Below are positions 1-7,651 of a stretch of DNA of 39,758 nt, in pieces (within the stretch, counting starts at the first letter, position 1; the number at the start of each line of letters is the position of its first letter). The stretch is taken from NCBI GenBank assembly GCA_902774015.1, contig CACYHB010000015.1, forward strand, positions 1 to 39,758, given 5' to 3'. The translations under genes and the position numbers were made by a program. The notes below the pieces were generated by a model that saw only the letters and a list, made by a program, of their open reading frames with translations, had not been told where the DNA came from and did not search any database. Origin of the DNA: Oscillospiraceae bacterium. Its GTDB lineage: Bacteria > Bacillota > Clostridia > Oscillospirales > Oscillospiraceae.

Positions 1-98
1 TCGGACGGCGGGTTATTGTACTCGAGGCGGGCCTTGCCCCCTCGAGCTCCCCCGCTGCTCTGGTTGTTGTGCTTTCAGCGTGGTTTTTTGACAGTCTC
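1..98. other. Unassigned left edge
   Basis: No convincing gene is seen. The stretch holds an imperfect inverted repeat around 21-47 (CTCGAGG facing CCCTCGAG). It is probably the 3' flank of a gene outside the window, because a strong hairpin terminator follows at 99-132. Confidence 0.3.
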
Positions 99-132
99 AA
101 AAGGGACCGTGACTCTCGTCACGGCCCCTTTT
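99..132. terminator. Bidirectional hairpin terminator
   Basis: The arms at 99-112 and 119-132 pair over 14 positions with one mismatch (AAAAGGG-A-CCGTGA against TCACGG-C-CCCTTTT). They are A-rich on one side and T-rich on the other, so the hairpin can work in both directions. It would end a rightward gene outside the window and back up the leftward DUF4317 gene. Confidence 0.7.
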
Positions 133-211
133 GCTTACAGTTTTCATAATTTACTTTACGTATTATTATTTACATATTTTTCTTAACATAATGTAATTTA
201 CATATTACAGT

Positions 212-1339
212 TTACATAATCTCAACGCTTACTCCGTTGAGCTCCACGCCGCTGTCGGCAGCGATCAGCAGATACTTTTTGCCGTCGATGACTCTGCTCT
301 CCACCAGATAGCTGTGCCTGGGGTCCACCGTGATCCTGACCTCCGGGGTCCGGATCTCCATGCGCTTGGGGCTGGTTACGTTGGCCGGGCGCAGCACCGC
401 GTCCTCTCCCAGCTCTTCCTCCCAGCGTCTGCAGAAGGCTTCGGCCTGCTCCGCAGCGGCGCCGCTGTTTTCCAGGATCTCCCCCATCTCCTGAACGGAG
501 ACCGTGAGCGGCTCCGGGTCCTTGCTCTCCCTGTGCAGCTCGATGCGCTCGCTGAGCTGTTCATGCAGGGCCTGCACCACGTCGAAACGGCAATCCTTGT
601 CCATGGCGGCGCTCAGGATCTCGTCAAAGCTCTCCTTCTGCTTCCCGGCGGACAGGGGCACGGGGGTGCGGAACACCGCGTCGATAAACTCCTGATGGAT
701 GCTGACGCTGTTTTTCGAGTAGAAGAGCGCGTTATAGATATTGGCAGACCTGTCGTCAAAAGCCGGCCAGAGAAAGCCCAGCTCCGGCGCGGTCACCACC
801 TGGCCGGCAAAGGCGCTGTGAAAGCGCTTCTCCTCCGGCTCATAGCCCAACTCCAGCTTGCCGGTCTTGACCGGGCAGATCGAGCAGAGGATATACTCAT
901 ACACGTCGCCGCGCTCGTCCTCGCTGCCGTCCTTGCCGTAATGGGGCACGTCGTAGCGGTCGCAGGCCATGAGGATCAGGTAATTCTCCTCTCCCATGTC
1001 GACGTTTTCGATCACGCTGCGGTAGAAGGCGTCCCGAAGCGCGGCGTCCTCCAGCCGGCCCTTTCGAAGCGCGGAGAGCAGGCGGTGCTCCTCGCTGTCC
1101 ATGACCTGTCTGGTGGCAAAGGAAATATCCAGCAGATTTTTGCCCAGCGCGCCGGAGAGCGCCTTCTTCAGCAGCGCCAGATATTTCTCCTGCTCCTCCC
1201 TTGTGAGGAGGCCCATGGATTCGTCCAGATCGGCAATGATCTCCTTGTTAGAGTTTACATAACACCCATATATATGCTGGATGCTGTTGTGTTCCGGGCG
1301 GATGCGCCGCCGGATCTCGCCAAGTTCCTTTTGATTCAT
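212..1339 (-). CDS. DUF4317 family protein
   Basis: This 375-aa protein matches the DUF4317 family common in Clostridia, recognisable by its N-terminus (MNQKELGEIRRRI) and overall length. The family's function is unknown. No signal peptide or membrane segment is visible, so it is probably cytosolic. The ATG at 1339 is preceded by GGGAGGA at good spacing. A promoter lies upstream (1394-1422) and an AT-rich tail follows the stop codon. It looks like a single-gene unit transcribed away from the M3 peptidase gene. Family assignment is from memory of the sequence pattern; no function is claimed. Confidence 0.8.
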   Translation of the reverse strand: MNQKELGEIRRRIRPEHNSIQHIYGCYVNSNKEIIADLDESMGLLTREEQEKYLALLKKALSGALGKNLLDISFATRQVMDSEEHRLLSALRKGRLEDAALRDAFYRSVIENVDMGEENYLILMACDRYDVPHYGKDGSEDERGDVYEYILCSICPVKTGKLELGYEPEEKRFHSAFAGQVVTAPELGFLWPAFDDRSANIYNALFYSKNSVSIHQEFIDAVFRTPVPLSAGKQKESFDEILSAAMDKDCRFDVVQALHEQLSERIELHRESKDPEPLTVSVQEMGEILENSGAAAEQAEAFCRRWEEELGEDAVLRPANVTSPKRMEIRTPEVRITVDPRHSYLVESRVIDGKKYLLIAADSGVELNGVSVEIM

Positions 1340-1393
1340 CGTTCTGTCCTCCCGCGCAGTCGGCCTTTTTCTGCGGCGGACCGCGCAGGAGGG

Positions 1394-1422
1394 ATGATAC
1401 CATATCGGGCGGAGAAAGTCAA
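1394..1422 (-). promoter_or_regulatory. Promoter for the DUF4317 gene
   Basis: Read on the minus strand, TTGACT (1417-1422) and TATCAT (1394-1399) are separated by 17 bases. This fits a housekeeping sigma promoter and lies 55 bases upstream of the start codon. Confidence 0.65.
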
Positions 1423-1437
1423 AACTTCCGCTGCGGC

Positions 1438-1466
1438 TTGCCTCTTTTGGCGCACAATGCTATACT
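1438..1466 (+). promoter_or_regulatory. Promoter for the M3 peptidase gene
   Basis: TTGCCT (1438-1443), a 17-base spacer and TATACT (1461-1466) lie 31 bases before the start codon at 1498. The -35 is weak and the -10 is good. Confidence 0.55.
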
Positions 1467-1497
1467 GTACACATCACACCATCAAAAGGAGTACTGC

Positions 1498-3183
1498 ATG
1501 AAAGTTTCCGAACTGCCCTACAGAAGAGTGGGTCTGGAAGAGGTCCGCGGCGTGATGGAGGACGTGATCGCCCGTGTTCAGAACGCGAAGAGCGCGGACG
1601 AGATCCTCTCCGCCCGCGAGGATTATCTCAGGATGCTGCGCGAGTACAACACCGCTTCCTGCCTGGCCTACACGCGCTACACGCTCAACACCGTCGACCC
1701 CTTCTACGTTGCCGAAAACGAGCACTACGACGAAATTGGCCCGGAGGTCAGCAGTCTCACCGTGCGCTATTGCGCGGCGCTGCTGGATTCCCCCTTCCGC
1801 GCCGAGCTGGAGGAGCGTCTGAGCCCCGTGCTGTTTCAGTCCATGGAGGTTTCGCGCAAGGCCATGAATGAGGCCATCGTTGGCGACATGGTGGAGGAGA
1901 ACAAGCTCGTGCGGCGCTACTCCGACCTGATGAGCGGCATGGAATTTACCTTCCGCGGCGAGAGCATGCCCCGGGCTGCGCTGATGAAATACGCCAAGGA
2001 TCCGGACCGCGCCACACGCCGGGAGTGCTACGAGGTGCTGGGCCGGGGGCTTGAAGCGCACAGGGCGGAGCTGGACGGCATCTTTGACGAGCTCGTGAAG
2101 GTTCGTGACCGGATGGCGAAAAAGCTCGGCTATCAGAATTTCATTGAGCTGGGCTACTATCGGATGGAGCGGCTCTGCTATGACAAGGAGAAGGTCGCGG
2201 CCTTCCGGGAAAACGTGCTGCGGGACGTCGTGCCCGTGGCGGCGCGGCTCCGCACAGAGAACGCAAAGCGCCTCGGCATTGAGGATTACCGCCTGTACGA
2301 CGACGGCGTCATCATCCCCGGAGGCGACCCGCGCCCGGAGGGCAAGGAGCAGATCTTTGCCGCAGCGCGGGAGATGTACCACGCCATGAGCCCCGAGACC
2401 GCGGCCTTCATCGACATGATGCTCGAAAACGAGGCCTTTGACGTGGACGCGCGCAGGAACAAGTGGGGCGGCGGCTACTGCATCGACTTTGCCAAGTACA
2501 AGCAGCCTTTTATCCTCGCGAACTTCAACGGTACCGCCGGAGACGTGGACGTGGTGACCCATGAGGCGGGCCACGCGCTCAACGCCTGGCTGATCGCCGA
2601 CAACCGCTTCGCCCTGGAGCTGCAGTGCGGCGGCATGGAGACCGCCGAGACCCACTCCATGTCCATGGAGTTCTTCGCCTGGCCCTATATGGACAGGTTC
2701 TTCGGCGCGGACGCGGAGAAATATAAGTACATGCACGCGCTGGCGTCTCTGTCCTTTATCCCCTACGGCACCATCGTGGACGCCTTCCAGCACATCGTCT
2801 ATGAGAATCCGGACATGAGCCCCGCCGAACGCAACGCGGCCTGGCTGGCGCTGGAGGCGAAATACCGGCCCTACATCGACCAGAGCGGCATCCCTTATCT
2901 GGAGCAGGGCACCCGCTGGCAGTACCAGATGCACATCTATGAATGCCCCTTCTACTACATCGACTACTGCCTGGCCCAGACGGCCGCCTTCCAGTTTTTG
3001 CTCAAAAGCCGCGAGGACTATGCCGACGCCTTCGCCCGCTATCTCCGCTTCTCAAAGCACAGCGGCGAAATGCTCTGGACGGACCTGCTGAAAGAGGCGG
3101 GCTTCCCCTCCCCCTTCGAACCGGGCGCGCTCGGAGAGCTGGCCTGCAAAGTGGAGGCGCTGCTGGATTCCCTCAAAATCTGA
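1498..3183 (+). CDS. M3 family oligoendopeptidase
   Basis: A 561-aa zinc metallopeptidase of family M3, related to PepF/thimet oligopeptidases that cleave short peptides in the cytosol. The zinc motif HEAGH is at residues 355-359. Glu384, 29 residues after the first His, sits where the third zinc ligand lies in M3 enzymes. No signal peptide is visible. The ATG at 1498 is preferred over an in-frame start at 1438 because AAAGGAG lies 8 bases upstream of it and the promoter -10 falls between the two. A hairpin terminator follows directly. Probable role is peptide turnover; the exact specificity cannot be read from the sequence. Confidence 0.9.
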   Translation: MKVSELPYRRVGLEEVRGVMEDVIARVQNAKSADEILSAREDYLRMLREYNTASCLAYTRYTLNTVDPFYVAENEHYDEIGPEVSSLTVRYCAALLDSPFRAELEERLSPVLFQSMEVSRKAMNEAIVGDMVEENKLVRRYSDLMSGMEFTFRGESMPRAALMKYAKDPDRATRRECYEVLGRGLEAHRAELDGIFDELVKVRDRMAKKLGYQNFIELGYYRMERLCYDKEKVAAFRENVLRDVVPVAARLRTENAKRLGIEDYRLYDDGVIIPGGDPRPEGKEQIFAAAREMYHAMSPETAAFIDMMLENEAFDVDARRNKWGGGYCIDFAKYKQPFILANFNGTAGDVDVVTHEAGHALNAWLIADNRFALELQCGGMETAETHSMSMEFFAWPYMDRFFGADAEKYKYMHALASLSFIPYGTIVDAFQHIVYENPDMSPAERNAAWLALEAKYRPYIDQSGIPYLEQGTRWQYQMHIYECPFYYIDYCLAQTAAFQFLLKSREDYADAFARYLRFSKHSGEMLWTDLLKEAGFPSPFEPGALGELACKVEALLDSLKI

Positions 3184-3193
3184 CAAAGAGAAA

Positions 3194-3221
3194 CGGGAGG
3201 ATCTTCCTCCCGCTTCTTTTT
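3194..3221 (+). terminator. Terminator of the M3 peptidase gene
   Basis: An 8-bp stem (CGGGAGGA with TCCTCCCG, 3194-3212) is followed by CTTCTTTTT. It starts 11 bases after the stop codon. Confidence 0.8.
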
Positions 3222-3222
3222 G

Positions 3223-3471
3223 TCAGCAGCAGGCGGAGAACTTCTGCCGGACCTGCTGGATGCTCTGGGGCTGCGCCTGCTGGGTCGTGTACCAGCCGTG
3301 CTCGCTCATCTTTTGATATATGCCGCTCTGCATGCACAGGGCGCTGTCCAGCGCGGATCGGAAGGCCTGCTGTACCGTGGGCGTGGCAGACTCGATGGAG
3401 CCATGCAGATATAAATCGCAGACCCCCTTGGTGGTCAGCAGCAGGTTTTCCATGATTTCCTTGTCGTTCAT
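3223..3471 (-). CDS. CotF-like spore coat protein
   Basis: An 82-aa protein beginning MNDKEIMENLLLTTKG, a pattern typical of the small CotF-family spore coat proteins of Clostridia. These are mostly helical and assemble in the coat during sporulation. The start at 3471 is chosen because AAGGAGG sits 8 bases upstream; an ATG two codons earlier is too close to that site. It ends with two Cys residues and has a GWYTTQQAQPQ segment near the C-terminus. It follows the 57-aa gene at 3485-3658 by 13 bases, so the two are very likely one operon. Its presence suggests the host forms spores. Confidence 0.85.
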   Translation of the reverse strand: MNDKEIMENLLLTTKGVCDLYLHGSIESATPTVQQAFRSALDSALCMQSGIYQKMSEHGWYTTQQAQPQSIQQVRQKFSACC

Positions 3472-3484
3472 CTGCATTTCCTCC

Positions 3485-3658
3485 TTACACCAGCTTGTAG
3501 AACGCGTCAAACAGCTTCTGGTTGTCGCCGATCAGCTGCTGTGCCTGCTGCTGCAGAACGGGATCTGTCAGCTGGCTTGCCGCCGCGCGGCACTGGGCCA
3601 TCAGAAACCGGGCATGCCCCAGCGCATCCTCGATATAGAGCAGTTCTTTCGGGCTCAT
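3485..3658 (-). CDS. Small spore-coat-associated protein (57 aa)
   Basis: A 57-aa reading frame beginning MSPKELLYIEDALGHARF and ending FDAFYKLV. It is predicted to be a helical hairpin rich in Gln and Ala. GAGGTGA lies upstream of the ATG at 3658. Its stop codon is 13 bases before the start of the CotF-like gene, the usual two-gene arrangement of small coat proteins in Clostridia. The length, helical composition and context suggest a coat or coat-associated protein; that role is inferred from its neighbour. Confidence 0.75.
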   Translation of the reverse strand: MSPKELLYIEDALGHARFLMAQCRAAASQLTDPVLQQQAQQLIGDNQKLFDAFYKLV

Positions 3659-3769
3659 GGCAAATCACCTCATCCTAAACGTAACCCGGGACGGCGCGCC
3701 GTCATGGGTTCGATCTTAGTTTGCGCCGGACGGCGCGGAAAAAACGCATAAAAACTTTCCTGCCGCGGA

Positions 3770-3798
3770 TTGGCAAAGCGCGCGGAATATGGTAAACT
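3770..3798 (+). promoter_or_regulatory. Promoter for the small membrane protein gene
   Basis: TTGGCA (3770-3775) and TAAACT (3793-3798) are 17 bases apart and lie about 40 bases upstream of the start at 3840. Confidence 0.5.
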
Positions 3799-3839
3799 TT
3801 TTTCAGATGCTTCTAATACTTGGGAATCGGGTGACAAAT

Positions 3840-4124
3840 ATGAAAATCGCAATTGCCGTGCTGGCCGGCGCCGTCTGGGGCGTGGTCGCGGCACTGATCA
3901 ATATGGCGATCAACCAAAAAGCGCTGGCCAAAAACACCACCCGCGCGCTGCTGGCGGCAAACATGGCGCGCACGGTGGTGGATCTTGCCTCGCTGGGCGC
4001 GGTTTTTCTGCTGCGGAAGGTGCTTCCCTTCCCTTATGAGGCCATGATGCTGGGCGTCGCCATCTCCCTGTCCGTTCTGACGGTCGTTTTCGCCTACCGC
4101 ATCGCGGGCAGACAGAAAAAATAG
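3840..4124 (+). CDS. Small integral membrane protein, unknown function
   Basis: A 94-aa protein with three likely membrane segments: residues 2-20 (IAIAVLAGAVWGVVAALI), about 38-56, and about 66-86. It ends with a basic tail (RIAGRQKK). The start at 3840 is chosen because the protein then begins directly with a membrane segment; an in-frame start at 3789 would overlap the promoter -10. The ribosome binding site is weak (GGGTGACA). Size and topology recall ATP synthase subunit I-like proteins, but no ATP synthase genes are nearby, so no function is assigned. Confidence 0.65.
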   Translation: MKIAIAVLAGAVWGVVAALINMAINQKALAKNTTRALLAANMARTVVDLASLGAVFLLRKVLPFPYEAMMLGVAISLSVLTVVFAYRIAGRQKK

Positions 4125-4146
4125 CGGGGACCGAGCGGACAGCAAA

Positions 4147-4172
4147 AAGCCTGCAGCATTCGCTGCAGGCTT
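4147..4172. terminator. Bidirectional hairpin between convergent genes
   Basis: A perfect 11-bp stem (AAGCCTGCAGC with GCTGCAGGCTT) has a 4-base loop. A-runs and T-rich tails flank it, so it can serve both the membrane protein gene and the leftward DUF4342 gene. Confidence 0.8.
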
Positions 4173-4186
4173 CTTGCTGTTTTTCC

Positions 4187-4531
4187 TTACTCGTCCTTCT
4201 TGAAGGTATCCTCGATCACGTCCCTGACGTCTTCCACAATGTCGGAGGCTTTCTCGTGGATCTTCTGGTTGTCCTCCTCGGTCAGGACGTTGACAGTCTC
4301 GCCGCTGTCCTTGACGATCTCCACGGTGCAGCCGAAGCCGACCGTAGCCAGGGCGGCGGCCAGCATCGCCCACTTGGCGGCAGTGATGCCCACAACGGCG
4401 CCCACGACGCCCACGGTAACGGGGATATCCAGGATGGTCTTCTCGCCCTTGCGCACGATCACGCGGGAGACGTTGCCCTTGGCGACCAGCTCCTTGATTT
4501 TATCCATAGCTGCATTTACATTCACGTTCAT
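4187..4531 (-). CDS. DUF4342 domain protein
   Basis: A 114-aa protein of the DUF4342 type. An N-terminal helix (DKIKELVAKGNVSRVIV) is followed by a short strand segment (KGEKTILDIPV), a hydrophobic stretch (about residues 40-68) rich in Val, Gly and Ala, and an acidic C-terminal helix. The family is unnamed and its role unknown; it may associate with membranes. The ATG at 4531 is used because AAGGAG lies 8 bases before it; a TTG two codons upstream is less likely. A promoter precedes it at 4566-4593. Confidence 0.75.
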   Translation of the reverse strand: MNVNVNAAMDKIKELVAKGNVSRVIVRKGEKTILDIPVTVGVVGAVVGITAAKWAMLAAALATVGFGCTVEIVKDSGETVNVLTEEDNQKIHEKASDIVEDVRDVIEDTFKKDE

Positions 4532-4565
4532 GTTCAAAGCTCCTTTCCAGCTTATGCTTGTCCTT

Positions 4566-4593
4566 ATTATATGCCCTTTCGCAGCCGATTCAA
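4566..4593 (-). promoter_or_regulatory. Promoter for the DUF4342 gene
   Basis: Read on the minus strand, TTGAAT (4588-4593) and a consensus TATAAT (4566-4571) are 16 bases apart, ending 34 bases before the start codon. Confidence 0.65.
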
Positions 4594-4619
4594 GTCTGAA
4601 TTGTAAACAATCCCGCCGG

Positions 4620-4648
4620 TTGAAAATCGGCTCGAAATCCTGTACAAT
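4620..4648 (+). promoter_or_regulatory. Promoter for nth
   Basis: TTGAAA (4620-4625) and TACAAT (4643-4648) are 17 bases apart, 32 bases upstream of the nth start codon. Confidence 0.7.
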
Positions 4649-4680
4649 GGCATAGACGAAAAAAGAAGGGAGAGGTTCCC

Positions 4681-5316
4681 ATGAGATCGCAGGAACAGGT
4701 CAATGAAATCGTCCGGCTGCTGCTGGAGGAGTACCCGGAGGCCAGCTGCACGCTGGATTATGACAAGGCCTATGAGCTGCTCTTTTCCGTTCGTCTGGCA
4801 GCCCAGTGCACCGACGAGCGCGTTAACCGGATCACGCCCGCCCTCTTTGCCCGCTTCCCAACCCTGGAGTCCTTTGCGGAGGCCGACGCGGCGGAGGTGG
4901 AGCAGTACGTCCACTCCTGCGGCTTTTACCGGGCCAAGGCCAGGGATATCGTCGCCTGCGCCCAGGCGCTGCTGGCCAGGCACGGCGGCCGTGTGCCCGA
5001 CACGATGGAGGAACTCACGGCGCTGCCGGGCGTAGGCCGCAAGACGGCAAACCTGATCCTGGGCGACGTGTACCGCATCCCCGGCTCCACGGTGGTGGAC
5101 ACCCACTGCATCCGGCTGGCTAACCGCATGGGTCTGGTGGACGACCAGAAGGACCCGGTCAAGATCGAGATGGCGCTGCGCAAGCTCCTGCCGCCGGAAC
5201 ATTCCTCCGATTTCTGTCACTGTCTGGTACTGCACGGCAGGACAGTATGCGACGCGCGTAAGCCCGACTGCGAGCGCTGCTGCGTGAAGCATCTGTGCCG
5301 GCATTTTTCGGGATAA
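4681..5316 (+). CDS. nth: Endonuclease III (DNA glycosylase/AP lyase)
   Basis: A 211-aa base-excision repair enzyme that removes oxidised pyrimidines from DNA and cuts the abasic site. The helix-hairpin-helix is at residues 115-124 (LPGVGRKTAN), with catalytic Lys121 in it and Asp140 in the VDTH motif. The iron-sulfur cluster ligands C190-x6-C197-x2-C200-x5-C206 have exactly the spacing of the E. coli enzyme. Length is normal for the family. An AGGGAGAGG site precedes the ATG and a good promoter lies at 4620-4648. The M32 carboxypeptidase gene follows after 103 bases with no clear terminator or promoter between, so the two may be co-transcribed. Confidence 0.95.
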   Translation: MRSQEQVNEIVRLLLEEYPEASCTLDYDKAYELLFSVRLAAQCTDERVNRITPALFARFPTLESFAEADAAEVEQYVHSCGFYRAKARDIVACAQALLARHGGRVPDTMEELTALPGVGRKTANLILGDVYRIPGSTVVDTHCIRLANRMGLVDDQKDPVKIEMALRKLLPPEHSSDFCHCLVLHGRTVCDARKPDCERCCVKHLCRHFSG

Positions 5317-5353
5317 CGAAGCAGCCTGCCCAAAAACACGCAAATGAAAGCCG

Positions 5354-5404
5354 ACCCCTCAGTCTGCTTCGCAGACAACTCCCCTTGCACAGGGAAGCCG
5401 GCAA
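5354..5404. repeat. Palindromic repeat element, host intergenic copy
   Basis: The element runs from ACCCCTCAG to about GGCAAGGA. It holds two small hairpins: AGTCTGC/GCAGACA (5361-5375) and CTCCCCTTGCACAGGGAAG. The same head (ACCCCTCnG), variable stem and tail (CTCCCCTTGCACAGGG) recur at 24961-25006, 25890-25937, 31451-31501 and 39532-39587. It fills most of the nth to M32 intergenic gap and ends just before that gene's ribosome binding site. Confidence 0.75.
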
Positions 5405-5419
5405 GGAAAGGATAATGAG

Positions 5420-6925
5420 ATGACGAATCAACAGAAATGGAAGAAGCTCTCCGCGCTGCTGGAGGAGATCGAAGCCTATGGCCGCTGCCTCGGCAAGGTG
5501 CAGTTTGATATGGAGTGCTGCGCGCCGGAGGAGGGCATCGCCCCCGCCGGAGAGGATATGGCAATCCTCGGCAAGCAGCTTCACAAGCTGACGCACGCCA
5601 AAGGCTATGAAAAGCTGCTGGTGGAGCTGCATGCGGACAGCGAGGGTCTCACGCAGGTGCAGAAGAAGGCCGTAGAACACCTCTACGACAATTATGCCCG
5701 CTCCAGAAACATCTCCGCCGCCCTGTCCTATGAGATGGACATGGCCTCCAGCCGCGCTTACGGCGACTGGCTTGCCGCCAAAAAGGCCGATGATTTTTCG
5801 CTCTTCCGGGACTCCTTCGCCGCACTCATCGGGTACACCCGCAAAGCCATCGACCTGCGGGAGGAGAAAAAAGCCAGCTACTACGACACCTGTCTGGACG
5901 ACTATGAAAAGGGCGGCAGCATCGCGCAGCTCGACGCCTTCTTCGACGCCCTCAAGGCGCGCATCGTGCCGCTGATGCAGTGTATCCGGACGGAGGGCAA
6001 GCCTATTCGGGAGGATTTTCTGACCCGCCCCGTGCCGATCCCGCAGCAGGAGGCCATGTCCCGCTATCTGCTGGAGCTGGAGGGTCTGCGCAAGAGCGCG
6101 CTGGTGCTTATGACCACCGAGCATCCCTTCACCGACCACTACGGCCCGAACGACGTGCGCGTCACCACCCACTACTACGAGGAGAACTTCATCTCCAACA
6201 TCTTCTCCACCCTGCACGAGGGCGGCCACGCGCTCTTCATGCAGAACGAGCCGAAGGAGCTTTACGAGGATCACTGCGCGGACAACATGAGCTGCGCCAT
6301 GCACGAATGCATCTCCCGCTTCTACGAAAACATCGTCGGGCGGAGTGCGGAATTCATCCATTTTGTCACGCCCAAGCTGCGTGAGCTCTCCGGCGGCAGC
6401 TTTGACGACGTGAGTGAGCAGGAGCTCTACGAGGCGGTGAACATCGCCCGGCCCGGCCTCATCCGCATGGAGGCCGATGAGCTGAGCTACTGCCTGCACA
6501 TCCTGGTGCGCTACGAGCTGGAGAAGGCCTTCGTCAACGGTGAGATCACGGTGGATGAGGTCCCCGCTCTCTGGAAAGCCAAGTACCGGGAGTATCTCGG
6601 CGTTGAGGTGCCGGACGACGCCAGGGGCTGCCTGCAGGATGTGCACTGGACCGGCGCCTACGGCTACTTCCCCTCCTACGCTCTCGGCAACGCCTACGGC
6701 GCCCAGATCCTGCGCACCATGGAGAAGGACTTCGACGTGTACGCCGCCGTCGGCGCCGGAGAGCTGTGGAAGCTCCGGGACTGGCTGACGGAGCACGTGT
6801 TCTCCATCGCTTCCCTGACGACCCCGGACGAGTGGATCCGCGCCATCACCGGCGAGGGACTCAACGTGGATTACTATCTCGACTATCTGGAAGAAAAGTT
6901 CACAAAGATCTACGATCTGAACTAA
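5420..6925 (+). CDS. M32 family metallocarboxypeptidase
   Basis: A 501-aa zinc carboxypeptidase of family M32 (Taq/Pfu carboxypeptidase type), which removes C-terminal residues from peptides in the cytosol. The zinc motif HEGGH is at residues 266-270. Glu296 in the HECISRFYEN segment corresponds to the third zinc ligand (the HES-SR-EN motif in relatives). Length is the usual ~500 aa. The start at 5420 follows AAAGGATAATGAG. It may be read through from nth; a palindromic repeat lies in the gap. Its 3' end is closed by a 16-bp perfect hairpin. Confidence 0.92.
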   Translation: MTNQQKWKKLSALLEEIEAYGRCLGKVQFDMECCAPEEGIAPAGEDMAILGKQLHKLTHAKGYEKLLVELHADSEGLTQVQKKAVEHLYDNYARSRNISAALSYEMDMASSRAYGDWLAAKKADDFSLFRDSFAALIGYTRKAIDLREEKKASYYDTCLDDYEKGGSIAQLDAFFDALKARIVPLMQCIRTEGKPIREDFLTRPVPIPQQEAMSRYLLELEGLRKSALVLMTTEHPFTDHYGPNDVRVTTHYYEENFISNIFSTLHEGGHALFMQNEPKELYEDHCADNMSCAMHECISRFYENIVGRSAEFIHFVTPKLRELSGGSFDDVSEQELYEAVNIARPGLIRMEADELSYCLHILVRYELEKAFVNGEITVDEVPALWKAKYREYLGVEVPDDARGCLQDVHWTGAYGYFPSYALGNAYGAQILRTMEKDFDVYAAVGAGELWKLRDWLTEHVFSIASLTTPDEWIRAITGEGLNVDYYLDYLEEKFTKIYDLN

Positions 6926-6934
6926 TCGATACGG

Positions 6935-6972
6935 AAAACGAACACCCGGGACAAACCCGGGTGTTCGTTTTT
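6935..6972. terminator. Strong bidirectional terminator
   Basis: A perfect 16-bp stem (6935-6950 with 6956-6971) encloses ACAAA, with four or more T on either exit. It separates the M32 gene from the leftward HAD operon. Confidence 0.9.
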
Positions 6973-6989
6973 CAGGGAGACTCTCATTC

Positions 6990-7646
6990 TTACTCCTGCG
7001 CGAGGATCCAGTCCCGCAGGCTCTCGGGCCGGTCGAAGATCCGCGCCGCGCCGGCCTCCAGGAGCTGCTGCCGGCTGCGAAAGCCCCAGCAGACGGAGGC
7101 GCATTCGATTCCGGCGTTCCGGGAAGTCAGCACGTCCACCTCCGAGTCGCCCACGTACAGGCAGCGCTCCTTTTCGATCCCCAGGCGCTCCGCGCAGGCC
7201 AGGATCATGTCCGGCCAGGGCTTGCGGCGGATGCCGTCCGTCTCCCCCAGGGCCAGGTCCAGCAGGCCGGGGAAATGCTCTTCCGCCAGGATCTTCACTG
7301 CCGGGTCCGGCTTGTTGGAGAGGATGCAGAGCCGCAGTCCCGCCTCGCGCAGATCGCGCAGCAGCCCGGCAACGCCGTCGTAGGGCCGGGTCTTGATCCG
7401 GCAGTGGGCGTCATACCAGGGCTTGTACCAGGCGAGCACCCGCTCCGTCAGCGCCTCCGGCGTCCCGGGCGGGACGGCCTGCTCCACGAGCCGGCGGGCG
7501 CCGTTTCCCACAAAGGCGCGCACCTCATCCAGGCTGCGCTCCGGCATGTCAAAGTGCCGCAGTGCGGCGTTCATCGCGTCGGTCAGATCCTCAATGGTAT
7601 TGAGCACCGTCCCGTCCATATCCAGCAGTATCGCGTCGTATCGCAT
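6990..7646 (-). CDS. HAD hydrolase, phosphoglycolate phosphatase-like
   Basis: A 218-aa HAD subfamily IA phosphatase. Motif I is DMDGT (Asp9 nucleophile, Asp11 acid/base), motif II Ser110 in LSNK, motif III Lys142 in RRKPWPD and motif IV GDSEVD (Asp167, Asp171). The helical cap lies between residues about 15 and 85. The arrangement is that of phosphoglycolate phosphatase or the related PpaX group, but the substrate cannot be fixed. The ATG at 7646 is used because GAAGGAT precedes it, 5 bases after the stop of the upstream HAD gene; the longer open frame runs antisense-like through that gene and is not real. Co-transcribed with the upstream HAD gene. Confidence 0.85.
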   Translation of the reverse strand: MRYDAILLDMDGTVLNTIEDLTDAMNAALRHFDMPERSLDEVRAFVGNGARRLVEQAVPPGTPEALTERVLAWYKPWYDAHCRIKTRPYDGVAGLLRDLREAGLRLCILSNKPDPAVKILAEEHFPGLLDLALGETDGIRRKPWPDMILACAERLGIEKERCLYVGDSEVDVLTSRNAGIECASVCWGFRSRQQLLEAGAARIFDRPESLRDWILAQE

Positions 7647-7651
7647 TGTCG

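Noticed and set aside
1-98. Possible small RNA or rRNA fragment at the left edge
   Set aside because: There is an inverted repeat and a following terminator, but no match I can recognise to SRP RNA, tmRNA or rRNA.
314-1501. 395-residue plus-strand frame opposite the DUF4317 gene
   Set aside because: It covers a clear DUF4317 gene and runs through the M3 peptidase promoter; no start signal or domain.
3223-3510. Longer 95-residue version of the spore coat protein
   Set aside because: The extra N-terminus lies upstream of the AAGGAGG site and overlaps the preceding 57-aa gene.
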